A stretch of 64,000 nt of DNA, from positions 2,029,001 through 2,093,000 of the forward strand of contig NZ_VOQQ01000001.1 of assembly GCF_007995055.1 (NCBI RefSeq). The letters are read 5' to 3'. This DNA is from Sphingosinicella ginsenosidimutans. Its GTDB lineage: Bacteria; Pseudomonadota; Alphaproteobacteria; Sphingomonadales; Sphingomonadaceae. The number at the start of each line of letters is the position of its first letter. Position 1 is the stretch's first letter. The notes under the pieces were generated by a model that was not told where the DNA came from, searched no databases, and saw nothing but the letters and a program-made list of their open reading frames with translations. The translations under genes were made by a program, and so were the position numbers. Below, in pieces: positions 1 to 8,885 of this stretch.

Positions 1-1
1 G

Positions 2-529
2 GGGTGTCTCGAAAGCCCCGACATCGTCGCCGCGCTCAATGCCATTCCCGGGATCGACTATATGACGATCCACGTCTGGCCGCAGAACTGGTCGTGGATC
101 GACCCGGCCGACATGGCGGGAAGCTGGCCGCGCTGCGAGGCGCTGGTGCGCGATTATGTCGCGCAGCATGTCGCGCTCGCCCAGCGTGCGGGAAAGCCGC
201 TGGTGATCGAGGAATTCGGCTTCCCGCGCGACAATGTCGCCTATGATGCCGGCACGACCACCGCCTGGCGCGATCGCTATTATCGCCTGATCTACGAATC
301 CGTCCTCGCCGACATGCGCAGCGGCGGGCCGAGCGCCGGCACCAATTTCTGGGCGTGGAGCGGGGAGGGGCGCCCGGCGCATCCCGACCACCATTTCCGC
401 CGCGGCGATACCGCCTGGCTCGGCGATCCGCCGCACGAGCCGCAGGGCTGGTACGGCCTGTTCGACAGCGACGCGAGCGGCTGCGAGATCGTCCGCGCCC
501 ATGGCGCCGCGGTGGCGGCGCTCGGCTAA
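2..529 (+). CDS. GH5-family glycoside hydrolase, C-terminal part (beta-mannanase-like)
   Basis: Only the C-terminal 175 residues are in the window; the reading frame is open at the left edge. The fragment starts in the middle of the (beta/alpha)8 barrel and holds the motif HVWPQNW and then VIEEFGF (codons at about 203-220), whose Glu matches the catalytic nucleophile of clan GH-A family 5. The aromatic FWAWSGEG stretch after it is also usual for bacterial GH5 mannanases. The likely role is hydrolysis of beta-mannan or a related beta-1,4-glycan, probably exported, but any signal peptide lies outside the window. It converges on the GH5 lipoprotein gene with a 6-base gap. The family is well supported; the mannan specificity is inference. 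Confidence 0.8.
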   Translation, partial: GCLESPDIVAALNAIPGIDYMTIHVWPQNWSWIDPADMAGSWPRCEALVRDYVAQHVALAQRAGKPLVIEEFGFPRDNVAYDAGTTTAWRDRYYRLIYESVLADMRSGGPSAGTNFWAWSGEGRPAHPDHHFRRGDTAWLGDPPHEPQGWYGLFDSDASGCEIVRAHGAAVAALG

Positions 530-535
530 CGTCGG

Positions 536-1663
536 TCAGGGCATGGTCGTCGTGGTCGCGATTCCATCGAGGATCGGGTGGATCCATCCAGTTCCGTCGC
601 GCCACAGGTTGAACGTATTGGTATAGCCCCAGGCGCAGCTCTGCACCCCGATCGACGCGAAGGCCGAGCTGACCGTGCGGTAATAAGCGGCGCGCTGCGC
701 CTCCGGTATTTCCTCGAATGCGCCATATTCGCCGACGAACGGCACGCGCCCTGTGCGGTTGATGAAATTGGTGACCTTTACCAGCGCGCCATCGAGCTGT
801 GCGTTGTCGGCCGCGGTGCCGAATTGCCGCCCGGTCGGCAGCACCGGGTTGATCCATGTCGCGCCCTGGTGCGTGAAATCGAACGGGTCGTAATAATGGA
901 AGGTGACGACGATGTGCGGATCGTCCGGAATCGGCGAGGTCGCCAGCGAATCGATCCCCGACCAGTTCTGCCCGCCGACGATCACGATCCGGTCCGGATT
1001 GCTCGCGCGCACCGCGGCAAGCGCCGGCGCGAAAGTTGCCGCCAGCGTGGAATCGTTGAGATTGCCGTTGGGCTCGTTCATCAGCTCGAACCAGACATTG
1101 TCGGGCTGGTCGCGGAATTCGGCCGCGACCTGCTGCCACAGCGCCGCGAACCGCGCCCGCTGGCCGGCGGGATCGGCCATCAGCTCGTCATAATTGTGCA
1201 TGTCGAGGATGACGTTGAGCCCGGCCGCGACATTCGTCTCCAGCACATGGCGGACGCGCGCCATGAAGGCGGGGTCGATCGTATAAGGCGGGCTCGTTGC
1301 CGCATGGGCCGCGAAGCGGACGGGCAGGCGCACCGTCGCGAACCCTGCGGCATGGATGTTGGTCGCGTCGTCGTCACGGAACGCGCGGCCCCAATCGCCC
1401 TCGTTCGGCGGCTCGAGCATGTTGGAGAGGTTCACGCATTTGCCGAGCGGCACTGTCGGCCCCGTCGTGCCGCGGGCGGCTGGGCCCGGCGTATAGGTCG
1501 CCGGCGTCGGCGGCGGTGGCGAGGGCGGCGGCGGAGACGGGGGCGGCGGTGAAGGCGGTGTTCCACCGGTTGCCCCGCCGATCGTGGTTCCGCCCGCCGA
1601 TCCGCCGCCGCATGCGGCCAGGGCGGCAAGCACAATCGCAAGCGCGGTCGCACTCTTTCGCAT
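536..1663 (-). CDS. GH5 cellulase-type endoglucanase, lipoprotein
   Basis: A 375-residue protein. The N-terminus MRKSATALAIVLAALAAC is a lipoprotein signal with a lipobox ending at Cys18, so the enzyme is probably anchored to the outer membrane. A Gly/Thr stretch and a Pro/Ser linker (about residues 36-55) follow. The catalytic domain has MNEPNG with acid/base Glu197 and FVGEYG with nucleophile Glu312, which fits GH5. It should cleave internal beta-1,4-glucosidic or related bonds. The start was placed at 1663 because GAGGGAGG lies six bases upstream; the frame stays open further upstream but that extension looks noncoding. It is divergent from the GH3 gene at 1782, with a LacI-type operator between them. 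Exact glycan specificity is unknown. Confidence 0.85.
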   Translation of the reverse strand: MRKSATALAIVLAALAACGGGSAGGTTIGGATGGTPPSPPPPSPPPPSPPPPTPATYTPGPAARGTTGPTVPLGKCVNLSNMLEPPNEGDWGRAFRDDDATNIHAAGFATVRLPVRFAAHAATSPPYTIDPAFMARVRHVLETNVAAGLNVILDMHNYDELMADPAGQRARFAALWQQVAAEFRDQPDNVWFELMNEPNGNLNDSTLAATFAPALAAVRASNPDRIVIVGGQNWSGIDSLATSPIPDDPHIVVTFHYYDPFDFTHQGATWINPVLPTGRQFGTAADNAQLDGALVKVTNFINRTGRVPFVGEYGAFEEIPEAQRAAYYRTVSSAFASIGVQSCAWGYTNTFNLWRDGTGWIHPILDGIATTTTMP

Positions 1664-1711
1664 CCTCATCCTCCCTCGCGCCCGGCCTCTATTTCGAAGC
1701 CACTTGTGATC

Positions 1712-1725
1712 TGTTAGCGCTATCA
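1712..1725. promoter_or_regulatory. LacI-type operator, copy 1
   Basis: TGTTAGCGCTATCA is a near-perfect palindrome around AGCGCT between the divergent GH5 and GH3 genes. It matches three other copies in the window (8849, 11762, 18217). The form is typical of LacI-family operators, and the LacI gene at 10596-11678 is the natural candidate to bind it. Confidence 0.7.
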
Positions 1726-1781
1726 ATAGGCTCGCCTTGGACGCGATTTTCGTCAAGAAGAATCGGCCGGAGGAGAGGAAG

Positions 1782-4226
1782 ATGATGCGACGGCTGTTCC
1801 TTGGGGCCGCGCTTTGCGCGCTCGCGGCTGCGGCGCCGGCCCAGACGGCAGGGACCGAGGAAGCGTCAGCCGATGGCGGGCGCTGGCCGGCGGTCCACAG
1901 CCGCGTCGCGCGTGATCCGGCCATCGAGGCGCGGATCGACGGCCTGCTTGCCCGCATGAGCCTGGAGCAGAAGGTCGCGCAGGTCATCCAGCCCGACATC
2001 GCGAGCATCACGCCCGAACAATATGCACGCTACAATTTCGGATCGATCCTGGCCGGCGGCAACAGCGATCCGGGCGGCGTCCCGACCGCGCCGGCGGCCG
2101 AATGGCTCGCCCTCGCCGATCGTTTCTGGGACGCCTCGATGCACGGGCCGGGCCTTCGGATCCCGGTCATGTGGGGGATCGATGCGGTCCATGGCCACGC
2201 CAATATCGTCGGCGCGACCATCTTCCCCCAGAATATCGGCCTCGGCGCGATGCGCGATCCCGATCTCATCCGCCGGATCGGCGAGGTCACCGCGCTCGAA
2301 ATGCGGGTGACGGGGATCGACTGGGATTTCTCGCCGACGCTGGCGGTCGCGCGCGACGATCGCTGGGGGCGGAGCTATGAAAGCTTTTCGGAAAATCCCG
2401 AGGTCGTCCGCGCCTATGCCGGCGCGATGATCGAGGGGCTTCAGGGCCGGCCGGCAACGCCCGATTTCCTCGGCCCGGCCCATGTCATCGCGACCGCCAA
2501 GCATTTCGTCGGCGACGGCGGCACCGATGGCGGCCACGACCAGGGCGACAATCTGTCGAGCGACGCCGAACTGCGCGACATCCACGGCGCCGGCTATCCG
2601 CCGGCGATCGAGGCCGGCGTCCAGGCCGTGATGGCGAGTTTCTCGCGGGTGCGCGGCGAGAAGGTGCACGGCGATCGCGACCTCCTGACCGGCGTGCTCC
2701 GCGATCAAATCGGCTTCGACGGCCTCGTCGTCGGCGATTGGAACGCGCACGGCCAGGTCGATGGCTGCAGCAACACCTCCTGCCCGCAAAGCTTCAATGC
2801 CGGCCTCGACATGTTCATGGCGCCGGACAGCTGGGAGGGACTCTACGACAACACGCTCGCGCAGGTCCGCTCCGGCGAGATTTCGATGGCGCGGCTGGAC
2901 GAGGCGGTGCGGCGGATCCTTCGGGTGAAGCTTCGCGCGCGCCTGTTCGACGAGGTGCGCCCGTCGCAGCGGCCATTCGCCGGCCGGTTCGATCTGCTCG
3001 GCGCGCCGGATCATCGCGCGGTGGCGCGCCAGGCGGTTCGCGAATCTTTGGTCCTGCTCAAGAACCAGAACCACCTGCTGCCGCTCCGCCCCGGCGCGCG
3101 GGTGCTGGTCGCCGGCGACGGCGCCGACAATATCCCGAAACAGGCCGGCGGCTGGACGATCACCTGGCAGGGGACCGGGACCACCAACGCCGATTTTCCC
3201 AACGCGCAATCGATCTGGGGCGGCATCCGCGAGACGGTGGAGGCCGCGGGCGGCCATGCGACGCTGAGCGCGGACGGCAGCTTTACCGATCGGCCCGATG
3301 TCGCGATCGTCGTCTTCGGCGAAAATCCCTATGCCGAGTTCGTCGGCGATCGGCGCAGCATCGAATATAGCCCCGCCGACGATTCCGATCTCCAGCTGCT
3401 GCGCCGGCTGAGGGCGCAGGGGATCCCCGTTGTCTCCGTCTTCCTCTCCGGCCGACCGCTCTGGGTGAATCCCGAGATCAACGCCTCGGACGCCTTCGTT
3501 GCCGCCTTCCTGCCGGGAAGCGAGGGCGGCGGCGTCGCCGACGTGCTGTTCGCCAATCCCGACGGCAGCGTCCGCAACGATTTCCGCGGGCGCCTGTCCT
3601 TCTCCTGGCCGCGCCGGCCGGATCAGATGCCGCTCAATGTCGGCGATTCGAATTACGATCCGCTTTTCCCGTATGGCTATGGCCTCCGTTACGCCGACAA
3701 TGGCGATCTTGCGCCGCTGTCGGAGGATCGGCCGGCGGGCGGCGGGCTTCCGGAAGGCGTGCTGTTCGGTCGGGGCGCGCTGCCGCCGGGCTGGCGGCTG
3801 GCGAGCGAGGGCGAGGTCTCGCTGCGCAACATCGATCGTCGGGCCCAGGAGGATTCGCGCCTCGCGACGTGGCGTGGCGCGGGCCGGATCGCCATCCTCC
3901 CCGGTCAGCCTGTCGATCTCTCGCGGGAGGCGACCGGCGAGTTGAGCCTCGTCTTCGAATATCGGATCGATGCCGCGCCGGCGGGGCCGGTGTCGCTCCG
4001 CCTGGGCAGCGCCGCGCTGCCGATCGCCGGCGATCTGCGCGGCGCCCCTGTCGGTCAATGGCGGACGCTCATCATGCCGCTGCGTTGCTTCGCCCGCGCC
4101 GGTGCGACGACCGACGCGGTATCCCCCCCTTTTGCGATCGAGAGCGATGGGGCGATGACAATGGCGCTTTCCGACGTCAGGATCGCAAGCGCGGCCGTCG
4201 ACCAGGATCATTGCGGCCGGCCGTAA
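1782..4226 (+). CDS. GH3 exo-beta-glucosidase/glucan hydrolase (ExoP-like)
   Basis: An 814-residue exported enzyme. The signal peptide is MMRRLFLGAALCALAAAAPA. The GH3 N-terminal barrel shows WGIDAVHGHA, DPRWGR-like DDRWGRSYESF, the KH motif in TAKHFVGDGG and LVVGDWNAHG, whose Asp319 is the expected nucleophile. The second GH3 domain follows (about residues 400-620). The last 150 residues have no FN3 domain but look like the beta-sandwich tail of ExoP-type exo-1,3/1,4-beta-glucanases. Start 1782 is chosen for GGAGGAGAGG just upstream; a TTG at 1737 would only add a noncoding-looking extension. It heads a probable operon with the sugar transporter 15 bases downstream. It should release glucose from beta-glucans or cello-oligosaccharides in the periplasm. 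Confidence 0.88.
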   Translation: MMRRLFLGAALCALAAAAPAQTAGTEEASADGGRWPAVHSRVARDPAIEARIDGLLARMSLEQKVAQVIQPDIASITPEQYARYNFGSILAGGNSDPGGVPTAPAAEWLALADRFWDASMHGPGLRIPVMWGIDAVHGHANIVGATIFPQNIGLGAMRDPDLIRRIGEVTALEMRVTGIDWDFSPTLAVARDDRWGRSYESFSENPEVVRAYAGAMIEGLQGRPATPDFLGPAHVIATAKHFVGDGGTDGGHDQGDNLSSDAELRDIHGAGYPPAIEAGVQAVMASFSRVRGEKVHGDRDLLTGVLRDQIGFDGLVVGDWNAHGQVDGCSNTSCPQSFNAGLDMFMAPDSWEGLYDNTLAQVRSGEISMARLDEAVRRILRVKLRARLFDEVRPSQRPFAGRFDLLGAPDHRAVARQAVRESLVLLKNQNHLLPLRPGARVLVAGDGADNIPKQAGGWTITWQGTGTTNADFPNAQSIWGGIRETVEAAGGHATLSADGSFTDRPDVAIVVFGENPYAEFVGDRRSIEYSPADDSDLQLLRRLRAQGIPVVSVFLSGRPLWVNPEINASDAFVAAFLPGSEGGGVADVLFANPDGSVRNDFRGRLSFSWPRRPDQMPLNVGDSNYDPLFPYGYGLRYADNGDLAPLSEDRPAGGGLPEGVLFGRGALPPGWRLASEGEVSLRNIDRRAQEDSRLATWRGAGRIAILPGQPVDLSREATGELSLVFEYRIDAAPAGPVSLRLGSAALPIAGDLRGAPVGQWRTLIMPLRCFARAGATTDAVSPPFAIESDGAMTMALSDVRIASAAVDQDHCGRP

Positions 4227-4241
4227 GGGGAGGGCGAACGA

Positions 4242-5507
4242 ATGGGTGACGTGCGGAGCGGGCCGTCGGCCATCGGCGCCTTCGCGGTGGTGACGAGCCT
4301 CTTTTTCGCCTGGGGCTTCATCACCTCGATGATCGATCCGCTGATCGTGGCGGTGAAGGGGATCTACAGCCTCGGCGACCGCGAGGCGTTGCTGACCCAG
4401 TTCGCCTTCTTCATCTCCTATGGCGTGATCTCGCTCCCGGCCGCGGCCCTCCTCACCCGCGCCGGACACGTCCGCACCATCCTGATCTCGCTGGCCGCGA
4501 TGCTGGCGGCCTGCCTCATCATCCTGCTCGCGACCTTCGCCGAGACTTATGCGCTGGTGCTGTTCGGCCTCTTCGTGCTCGGCAGCGGCATCACCGCCCT
4601 CCAGGTCGCCGCCAATCCGCTTTCCGCAGCGCTCGGCGATCCCGGGCGCAGCCATTTCCGGCTCGTCTTCTCGCAGGCGTTCAACTCGCTCGGCACGGTG
4701 ATCGGTCCCTATGTCGGCGCCCGGATCATGCTGCAGGGCGCGGCGCATCAAGGCGGGCCGGTCGATGCCGCCGCGCGCACCGCGGCGCTCGGCCATATCC
4801 ACACCGCCTTCCTCGTCGTCGCGGCGCTGATGGCGCTGCTGATCGCGTTCATCTGGGCCTCGCGCCAGCGGATCGGCGTCGCCGCGCCGGCGCCCGTCGC
4901 CGCCTCGCCGCTCGGCGCGCTCGGCTCGGGCTGGGCCCTGTTCGGGGCGCTCGCCATCTTCCTTTATGTGGGCGCAGAGGTTTCGATCGGCAGCCTGCTC
5001 GCCCTCTTCCTCAGCGAGGAACGCATCTTCGCGATCCCGTTGCAGCAGGCGGCCGAACTTGTCTCGCTCTACTGGGGCGGCGCGATGATCGGCCGCTTCG
5101 TCGGCAGCGCGCTGCTCACGCGCTTGCCCGCCGCTGGGCTGCTCGCGGTGGCGGCGCTGGTCGCGGCGTTGCTGTGCGGCGTCGCCCTCGCGACCGTCGG
5201 GCCAATCGCCGGCTATGCCGCGATCGCCGTCGGCCTGTTCAACTCGATCATGTTCCCGACCATCTTCACGCTGACGCTGGAGCGGTCGAGCGCCAGCCAC
5301 GCCTCCACCTCGGGCCTGCTTTGCGTCGCGATCGTCGGCGGGGCGGCGCTGCCGCAGCTTTATGGCCATATCGCCGACGTCGCCGGCCGCAGCGTCGCTT
5401 ATGTCGTGCCGGCGCTCGCTTATCTGGTGATCCTGGTCTTCGCGCTCGCCGCCCATCGCGCCCGCGTGACCGAAGGCGAGGTCGGCGCGCCGCTGGCCGC
5501 GCATTGA
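4242..5507 (+). CDS. FHS-family MFS sugar transporter (FucP/GluP-like)
   Basis: A 421-residue inner-membrane protein with about 12 hydrophobic helices. The start FAWGFITSMIDPLI and the FFISYG motif are typical of the fucose-galactose-glucose:H+ symporter subgroup of the major facilitator superfamily. GGGGAGG lies nine bases before the ATG. It sits between the GH3 glucosidase (15-base gap) and a Gfo/Idh/MocA oxidoreductase that it overlaps by one base, so it probably imports the monosaccharide that the GH3 enzyme releases, most simply glucose. The substrate is inferred from context only. Confidence 0.85.
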   Translation: MGDVRSGPSAIGAFAVVTSLFFAWGFITSMIDPLIVAVKGIYSLGDREALLTQFAFFISYGVISLPAAALLTRAGHVRTILISLAAMLAACLIILLATFAETYALVLFGLFVLGSGITALQVAANPLSAALGDPGRSHFRLVFSQAFNSLGTVIGPYVGARIMLQGAAHQGGPVDAAARTAALGHIHTAFLVVAALMALLIAFIWASRQRIGVAAPAPVAASPLGALGSGWALFGALAIFLYVGAEVSIGSLLALFLSEERIFAIPLQQAAELVSLYWGGAMIGRFVGSALLTRLPAAGLLAVAALVAALLCGVALATVGPIAGYAAIAVGLFNSIMFPTIFTLTLERSSASHASTSGLLCVAIVGGAALPQLYGHIADVAGRSVAYVVPALAYLVILVFALAAHRARVTEGEVGAPLAAH

Positions 5508-6520
5508 TGGCGGCGATCCGGGTCGGGCTGGCCGGCTACGGGCTCGGCGGGCGCGCCTTCCATGCGCCGCTGATCCGCGCGACGCCCGGGCTCGATCTGG
5601 TCGCGATCGCGACGATGAAACCGGTGCCGGACGCACGCACGATCGCCGATCCGATGGCGCTCGCCGCTGATCCGGACATCGACCTCCTCGTGATCTCGAC
5701 CCCCAACGAAACGCATTTCCCCCTGGCCAGGGCAGCGCTGGAGGCCGGCAAGCATGTGGTGATCGACAAGCCGTTCGCCGTGACCACCGATGAAGCGGAC
5801 GGCCTTGTCGCCCTGGCGAAGGCGCGCGGGCGGATGCTCACCGTCTTCCAGAACCGCCGCTGGGACGGCGATTTCCTCACTGTCCGCGAGCTGGTCGAAT
5901 CCGGCCGGCTCGGCGACATCATGCTGTGCGAGATGTCTTGGGACCGCTTCCGCCTCGACCTGCGCGACAGTTGGAAGGATGCGGGCGGCGAGGGGACAGG
6001 GCTCCTCTTCGACCTCGGTTCTCACCTGATCGATCAGGCGATGCTGCTGTTCGGCCCGCCCGAGGCCATTGCCGCCGATCTCGCCGTCCAGCGCCCGCAA
6101 GCCATCGCCGACGATTATTTCAGCCTGACTCTGCATTATGGCGCGCGCCGCGTCGTCCTTGGCTGCTCGACCCTCGTTGCCGCGCCGCGACCGCGTTTCG
6201 CGCTCCACGGCGCGCGGGGCAGTTTCGTGAAACATGGCCTCGATCCGCAGGAGGCGGCGCTGAACGGCGGCGCGACGCCGGATGGGGCCGGCTTCGGCGT
6301 CGAGGAGGCGCGCTGGCACGGCACCTTCACCGCGCCGGAGGGATCGGTCGAGACCATCGAAACCATCCCGGGCCGCTACCTCGCCTTCTACGCGGGCGTC
6401 GTGGAAGCGATCGCCGGGCGCGCGCCGCCGCCGGTGGATCCGGCGGACTCGCGCGAAGGCCTGCGCCTCATCGAACTGGCGCGCCGCAGCGCCGCCGAAG
6501 GGCGAACCCTCGCCTGCTAG
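5507..6520 (+). CDS. Gfo/Idh/MocA-family NAD(P)-dependent oxidoreductase
   Basis: A 337-residue cytoplasmic protein. The N-terminal Rossmann fold begins AAIRVGLAGYGLGGRAFHAP with the glycine-rich dinucleotide loop, and VIDKPFAVT (about residues 84-92) is the family's conserved EKP-type motif with Asp in place of Glu. The C-terminal half is the usual alpha/beta domain. The start overlaps the transporter's stop (TGATG), which implies translational coupling in the GH3-transporter-oxidoreductase operon. Family members oxidise sugars, inositols or reduce sugar-derived aldehydes; the substrate here is unknown. The stop overlaps by four bases (CTAG) the stop of the convergent GH3 gene. Confidence 0.85.
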   Translation: MAAIRVGLAGYGLGGRAFHAPLIRATPGLDLVAIATMKPVPDARTIADPMALAADPDIDLLVISTPNETHFPLARAALEAGKHVVIDKPFAVTTDEADGLVALAKARGRMLTVFQNRRWDGDFLTVRELVESGRLGDIMLCEMSWDRFRLDLRDSWKDAGGEGTGLLFDLGSHLIDQAMLLFGPPEAIAADLAVQRPQAIADDYFSLTLHYGARRVVLGCSTLVAAPRPRFALHGARGSFVKHGLDPQEAALNGGATPDGAGFGVEEARWHGTFTAPEGSVETIETIPGRYLAFYAGVVEAIAGRAPPPVDPADSREGLRLIELARRSAAEGRTLAC

Positions 6521-8742
6521 CGCGGCGGATGCCATCCCGCGGGCAGGGTCCGCCCCGGCAGGTTCACGGCGACATTGCCGACCAGATCGCGCGACGATTG
6601 GCCGAGCGAGACGCGATAGGCTCCCGCCGCGACGCGCCATTGCCCGTCGGAGAAGGTCGCCAGCAGCCGCGGGTCGACCGTCAGGCTCACCTCTCGCGAC
6701 TCGCCGGGTGCGAGGCTGACCTTGGCGAAGGCGCCGAGCCGGCGCGGCGCTTCCCATCCGCCTGAGGCCGGGCCGACATAGATTTGTGGCACCGCGCTGC
6801 CGGCGACGCGGCCGGTGTTGCGGACGGTGAAGCTGACGCGGATCGTCCCGCCCTCGGCGCGCGCCGTCAGCCCGTCATAGCCGAAGCTGGTGTAGCTGAG
6901 CCCATGTCCGAACGGGAACAACGGCTCCAGCCCGCGCGCGTCGAACCAGCGATAGCCGACCGCCGCGCCTTCCGAATAGGTCACGGTGAAGGGCTGCTGA
7001 GGCGTGTGGCCCACGCCCTCCAGCACCGGCCGGGGCAGTTGGTCTTCGCCGCGCGGGAAGGTGACCGGGAGGTGCCCCGAAGGATTGACCCGGCCGAACA
7101 GGATGTTGGCGATCGCCTCGCCGCCGGCACTGCCCGGATACCAGGCCTCGAGCACCGCCTGCACATGATCGAGCCAGGGCATCAGCACCGGTCCGCCGGT
7201 CTGGAGCACCACGACGGTGCGCGGATTGGCGGCGGCGACCGCCGCGATGAGCGCATCCTGATCGTCCGGCAGCGTCAGCGAAGTGTCGATCGATTCCCCG
7301 GTCCACTGGTTTGCGAAGATCACCACCACGTCGCTGTCGCGGGCGATCCGCGCAGCCTCGGCCGGGTCGGTGCCGCTTGCATAGCGGACCTGGGCGTTCG
7401 GCGCCTGGGCGCGGATGGCGGCGAGTGGCGAGGATGGGAAATAGACGACCGGTCCCGGCCAGCTGGTCGGCGCGATCCCGGGCACCGCATTGCCGCCGAC
7501 CGGATAGACCTGGCTCGATCCGCCGCCGGAAAGCACCCCGGCATCGGCGTGTCCCCCGATCACGGCGATCCGCCGCGTCGTCGGCGACAAGGGCAGGATC
7601 GCGCCCTCGTTGCGAAGCAGCACCGCGCCCGCCTCGGCTGCCTCGCGGGTCACCGTGGCGTGCGCGGCCATGTCGATCGGCCCTTCGACGACAGGATGAT
7701 CGACCAGGCCGTTCGCGAACATCGAGCGAAGGATGCGCCGCGCCATCTCGTCGAGGCGCGCCCGCGAGACGGCGCCGCTGGCGACCGCCTCGCGCAGCGG
7801 CGCGCCGAAATAGGGCTCGGCATCGAAGGGGAAGCCCGAATCCTGGTCGAGCCCCGCATTGGCCGCCGCCGCCGTGCTGTGCGTCGCGCCCCAATCCGAC
7901 ATCACATAGCCGCGAAAGCCCCAGTCGCGCCGCAGGACATCGGTGAGCAGCCACGAATTCTCGCAGGCATGACGTCCATCCACCTGGTTGTAGGCGCACA
8001 TCACGGATCCCGGATCGCCCTGCTCGATGCCGATCTGGAAGGCGAGCAGATCGGACATGCGTGCAGCATCATGGTCGATCGCGACATCGTGCCAGTCGCG
8101 CCCGGTCTCCTGATCGTTAAGGGCGTAATGCTTGATCGTCGCGATGACGTGGTTGGATTGGATGCCGGCGATCGCATTGCCGACGATGGTGCCGGCGAGC
8201 AGCGGGTCCTCGCCGCCATATTCGAAATTGCGGCCGTTGCGCGGCTCGCGCACCAGATCGACGCCGCCGGCGAGCATGACGTTGAATCCGGACGAGCGCG
8301 CCTCCGATCCGATCATCGCGCCGCCGCGCCGCGCGATGGCGGGATCCCATGAGGCGGCGAGCGCCATTCCGGAGGGGAGGGCGGTGCGCTCGCGCTTGTG
8401 CTCGGCCGCGCCCTGGGTGGCGACGCCGATGCCGGCATCGGTCTGCCATTGCGGCGGGATGCCGAGGCGCTGGACGCCCGGCACATAGCCGGCCGACCCG
8501 GCCCGCGCCTCGGCCGGCGCGCGATAGTTTTTCGGCGCGAAATCCGTCGCGAACCAGCCGAAGACGAGGCTGAGCTTCTCCTCCTCGGTCATCTCGCGGA
8601 GCACCAGATCGGCGCGAACGTCGGGCGAAAGCGCCGCGTTCATCCACGGGCGCGCGGGGACGCCGCTCGTGTCGGCCGCGGCCGGCGGCGCGGCGCCGGC
8701 GAGCAGGGCGCCAAGGACGATCGCGATGCAGCGGCTCTTCAT
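6517..8742 (-). CDS. GH3 beta-glucosidase/beta-xylosidase with FN3-like tail
   Basis: A 741-residue exported protein with signal peptide MKSRCIAIVLGALLAGAAPPAAA. The GH3 barrel has LVREPRNGRNFEYGGEDP, TIKHYALNDQE and VMSDWGATHS with the nucleophile Asp; the second domain and a C-terminal fibronectin-III-like domain (from about residue 650) follow. The ATG is preceded by GGGGAGAGG. It is divergent from xylB with a shared LacI-type operator between them, so it is probably induced with xylan or xylose. GH3 specificity cannot be read from sequence; release of glucose or xylose from short oligosaccharides is the likely role. Confidence 0.87.
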   Translation of the reverse strand: MKSRCIAIVLGALLAGAAPPAAADTSGVPARPWMNAALSPDVRADLVLREMTEEEKLSLVFGWFATDFAPKNYRAPAEARAGSAGYVPGVQRLGIPPQWQTDAGIGVATQGAAEHKRERTALPSGMALAASWDPAIARRGGAMIGSEARSSGFNVMLAGGVDLVREPRNGRNFEYGGEDPLLAGTIVGNAIAGIQSNHVIATIKHYALNDQETGRDWHDVAIDHDAARMSDLLAFQIGIEQGDPGSVMCAYNQVDGRHACENSWLLTDVLRRDWGFRGYVMSDWGATHSTAAAANAGLDQDSGFPFDAEPYFGAPLREAVASGAVSRARLDEMARRILRSMFANGLVDHPVVEGPIDMAAHATVTREAAEAGAVLLRNEGAILPLSPTTRRIAVIGGHADAGVLSGGGSSQVYPVGGNAVPGIAPTSWPGPVVYFPSSPLAAIRAQAPNAQVRYASGTDPAEAARIARDSDVVVIFANQWTGESIDTSLTLPDDQDALIAAVAAANPRTVVVLQTGGPVLMPWLDHVQAVLEAWYPGSAGGEAIANILFGRVNPSGHLPVTFPRGEDQLPRPVLEGVGHTPQQPFTVTYSEGAAVGYRWFDARGLEPLFPFGHGLSYTSFGYDGLTARAEGGTIRVSFTVRNTGRVAGSAVPQIYVGPASGGWEAPRRLGAFAKVSLAPGESREVSLTVDPRLLATFSDGQWRVAAGAYRVSLGQSSRDLVGNVAVNLPGRTLPAGWHPPR

Positions 8743-8848
8743 CTTTTCCTCTCCCCGTCCGGCGGCCTCCGGCCGCTCTTTCGTGCCTCCGCCAAGGAAT
8801 CGCGCGGAGCGCTTTTCCGCACGCTTGACTTGGCGTGCGCGTGCTGCT

Positions 8849-8862
8849 TGTTAGCGCTAACG
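8849..8862. promoter_or_regulatory. LacI-type operator, copy 2
   Basis: TGTTAGCGCTAACG lies between the divergent GH3 gene (starts 8742) and xylB (starts 8886) and shares the TAGCGCTA core with the other three copies. A possible -35 box TTGACT is at 8825-8830 on the plus strand, but no good -10 box follows it at the standard distance. Confidence 0.68.
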
Positions 8863-8885
8863 GAAAAAACGAGAGGAGCCAAGGG

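Noticed and set aside
1500..1565. A GGCGGC-type repeat that might be a minisatellite.
   Set aside because: It codes for the Pro/Ser linker of the GH5 lipoprotein and is explained by that.
1664..2011. N-terminal extension of the GH5 lipoprotein to 2011.
   Set aside because: The lipoprotein signal begins at 1663 with a good ribosome-binding site, and the extension runs into the divergent GH3 gene.
1866..5636. A 1256-residue open frame on the minus strand.
   Set aside because: It is antisense to the GH3, transporter and oxidoreductase genes, is Arg/Asp-rich and has no domain likeness; high GC leaves such shadow frames open.
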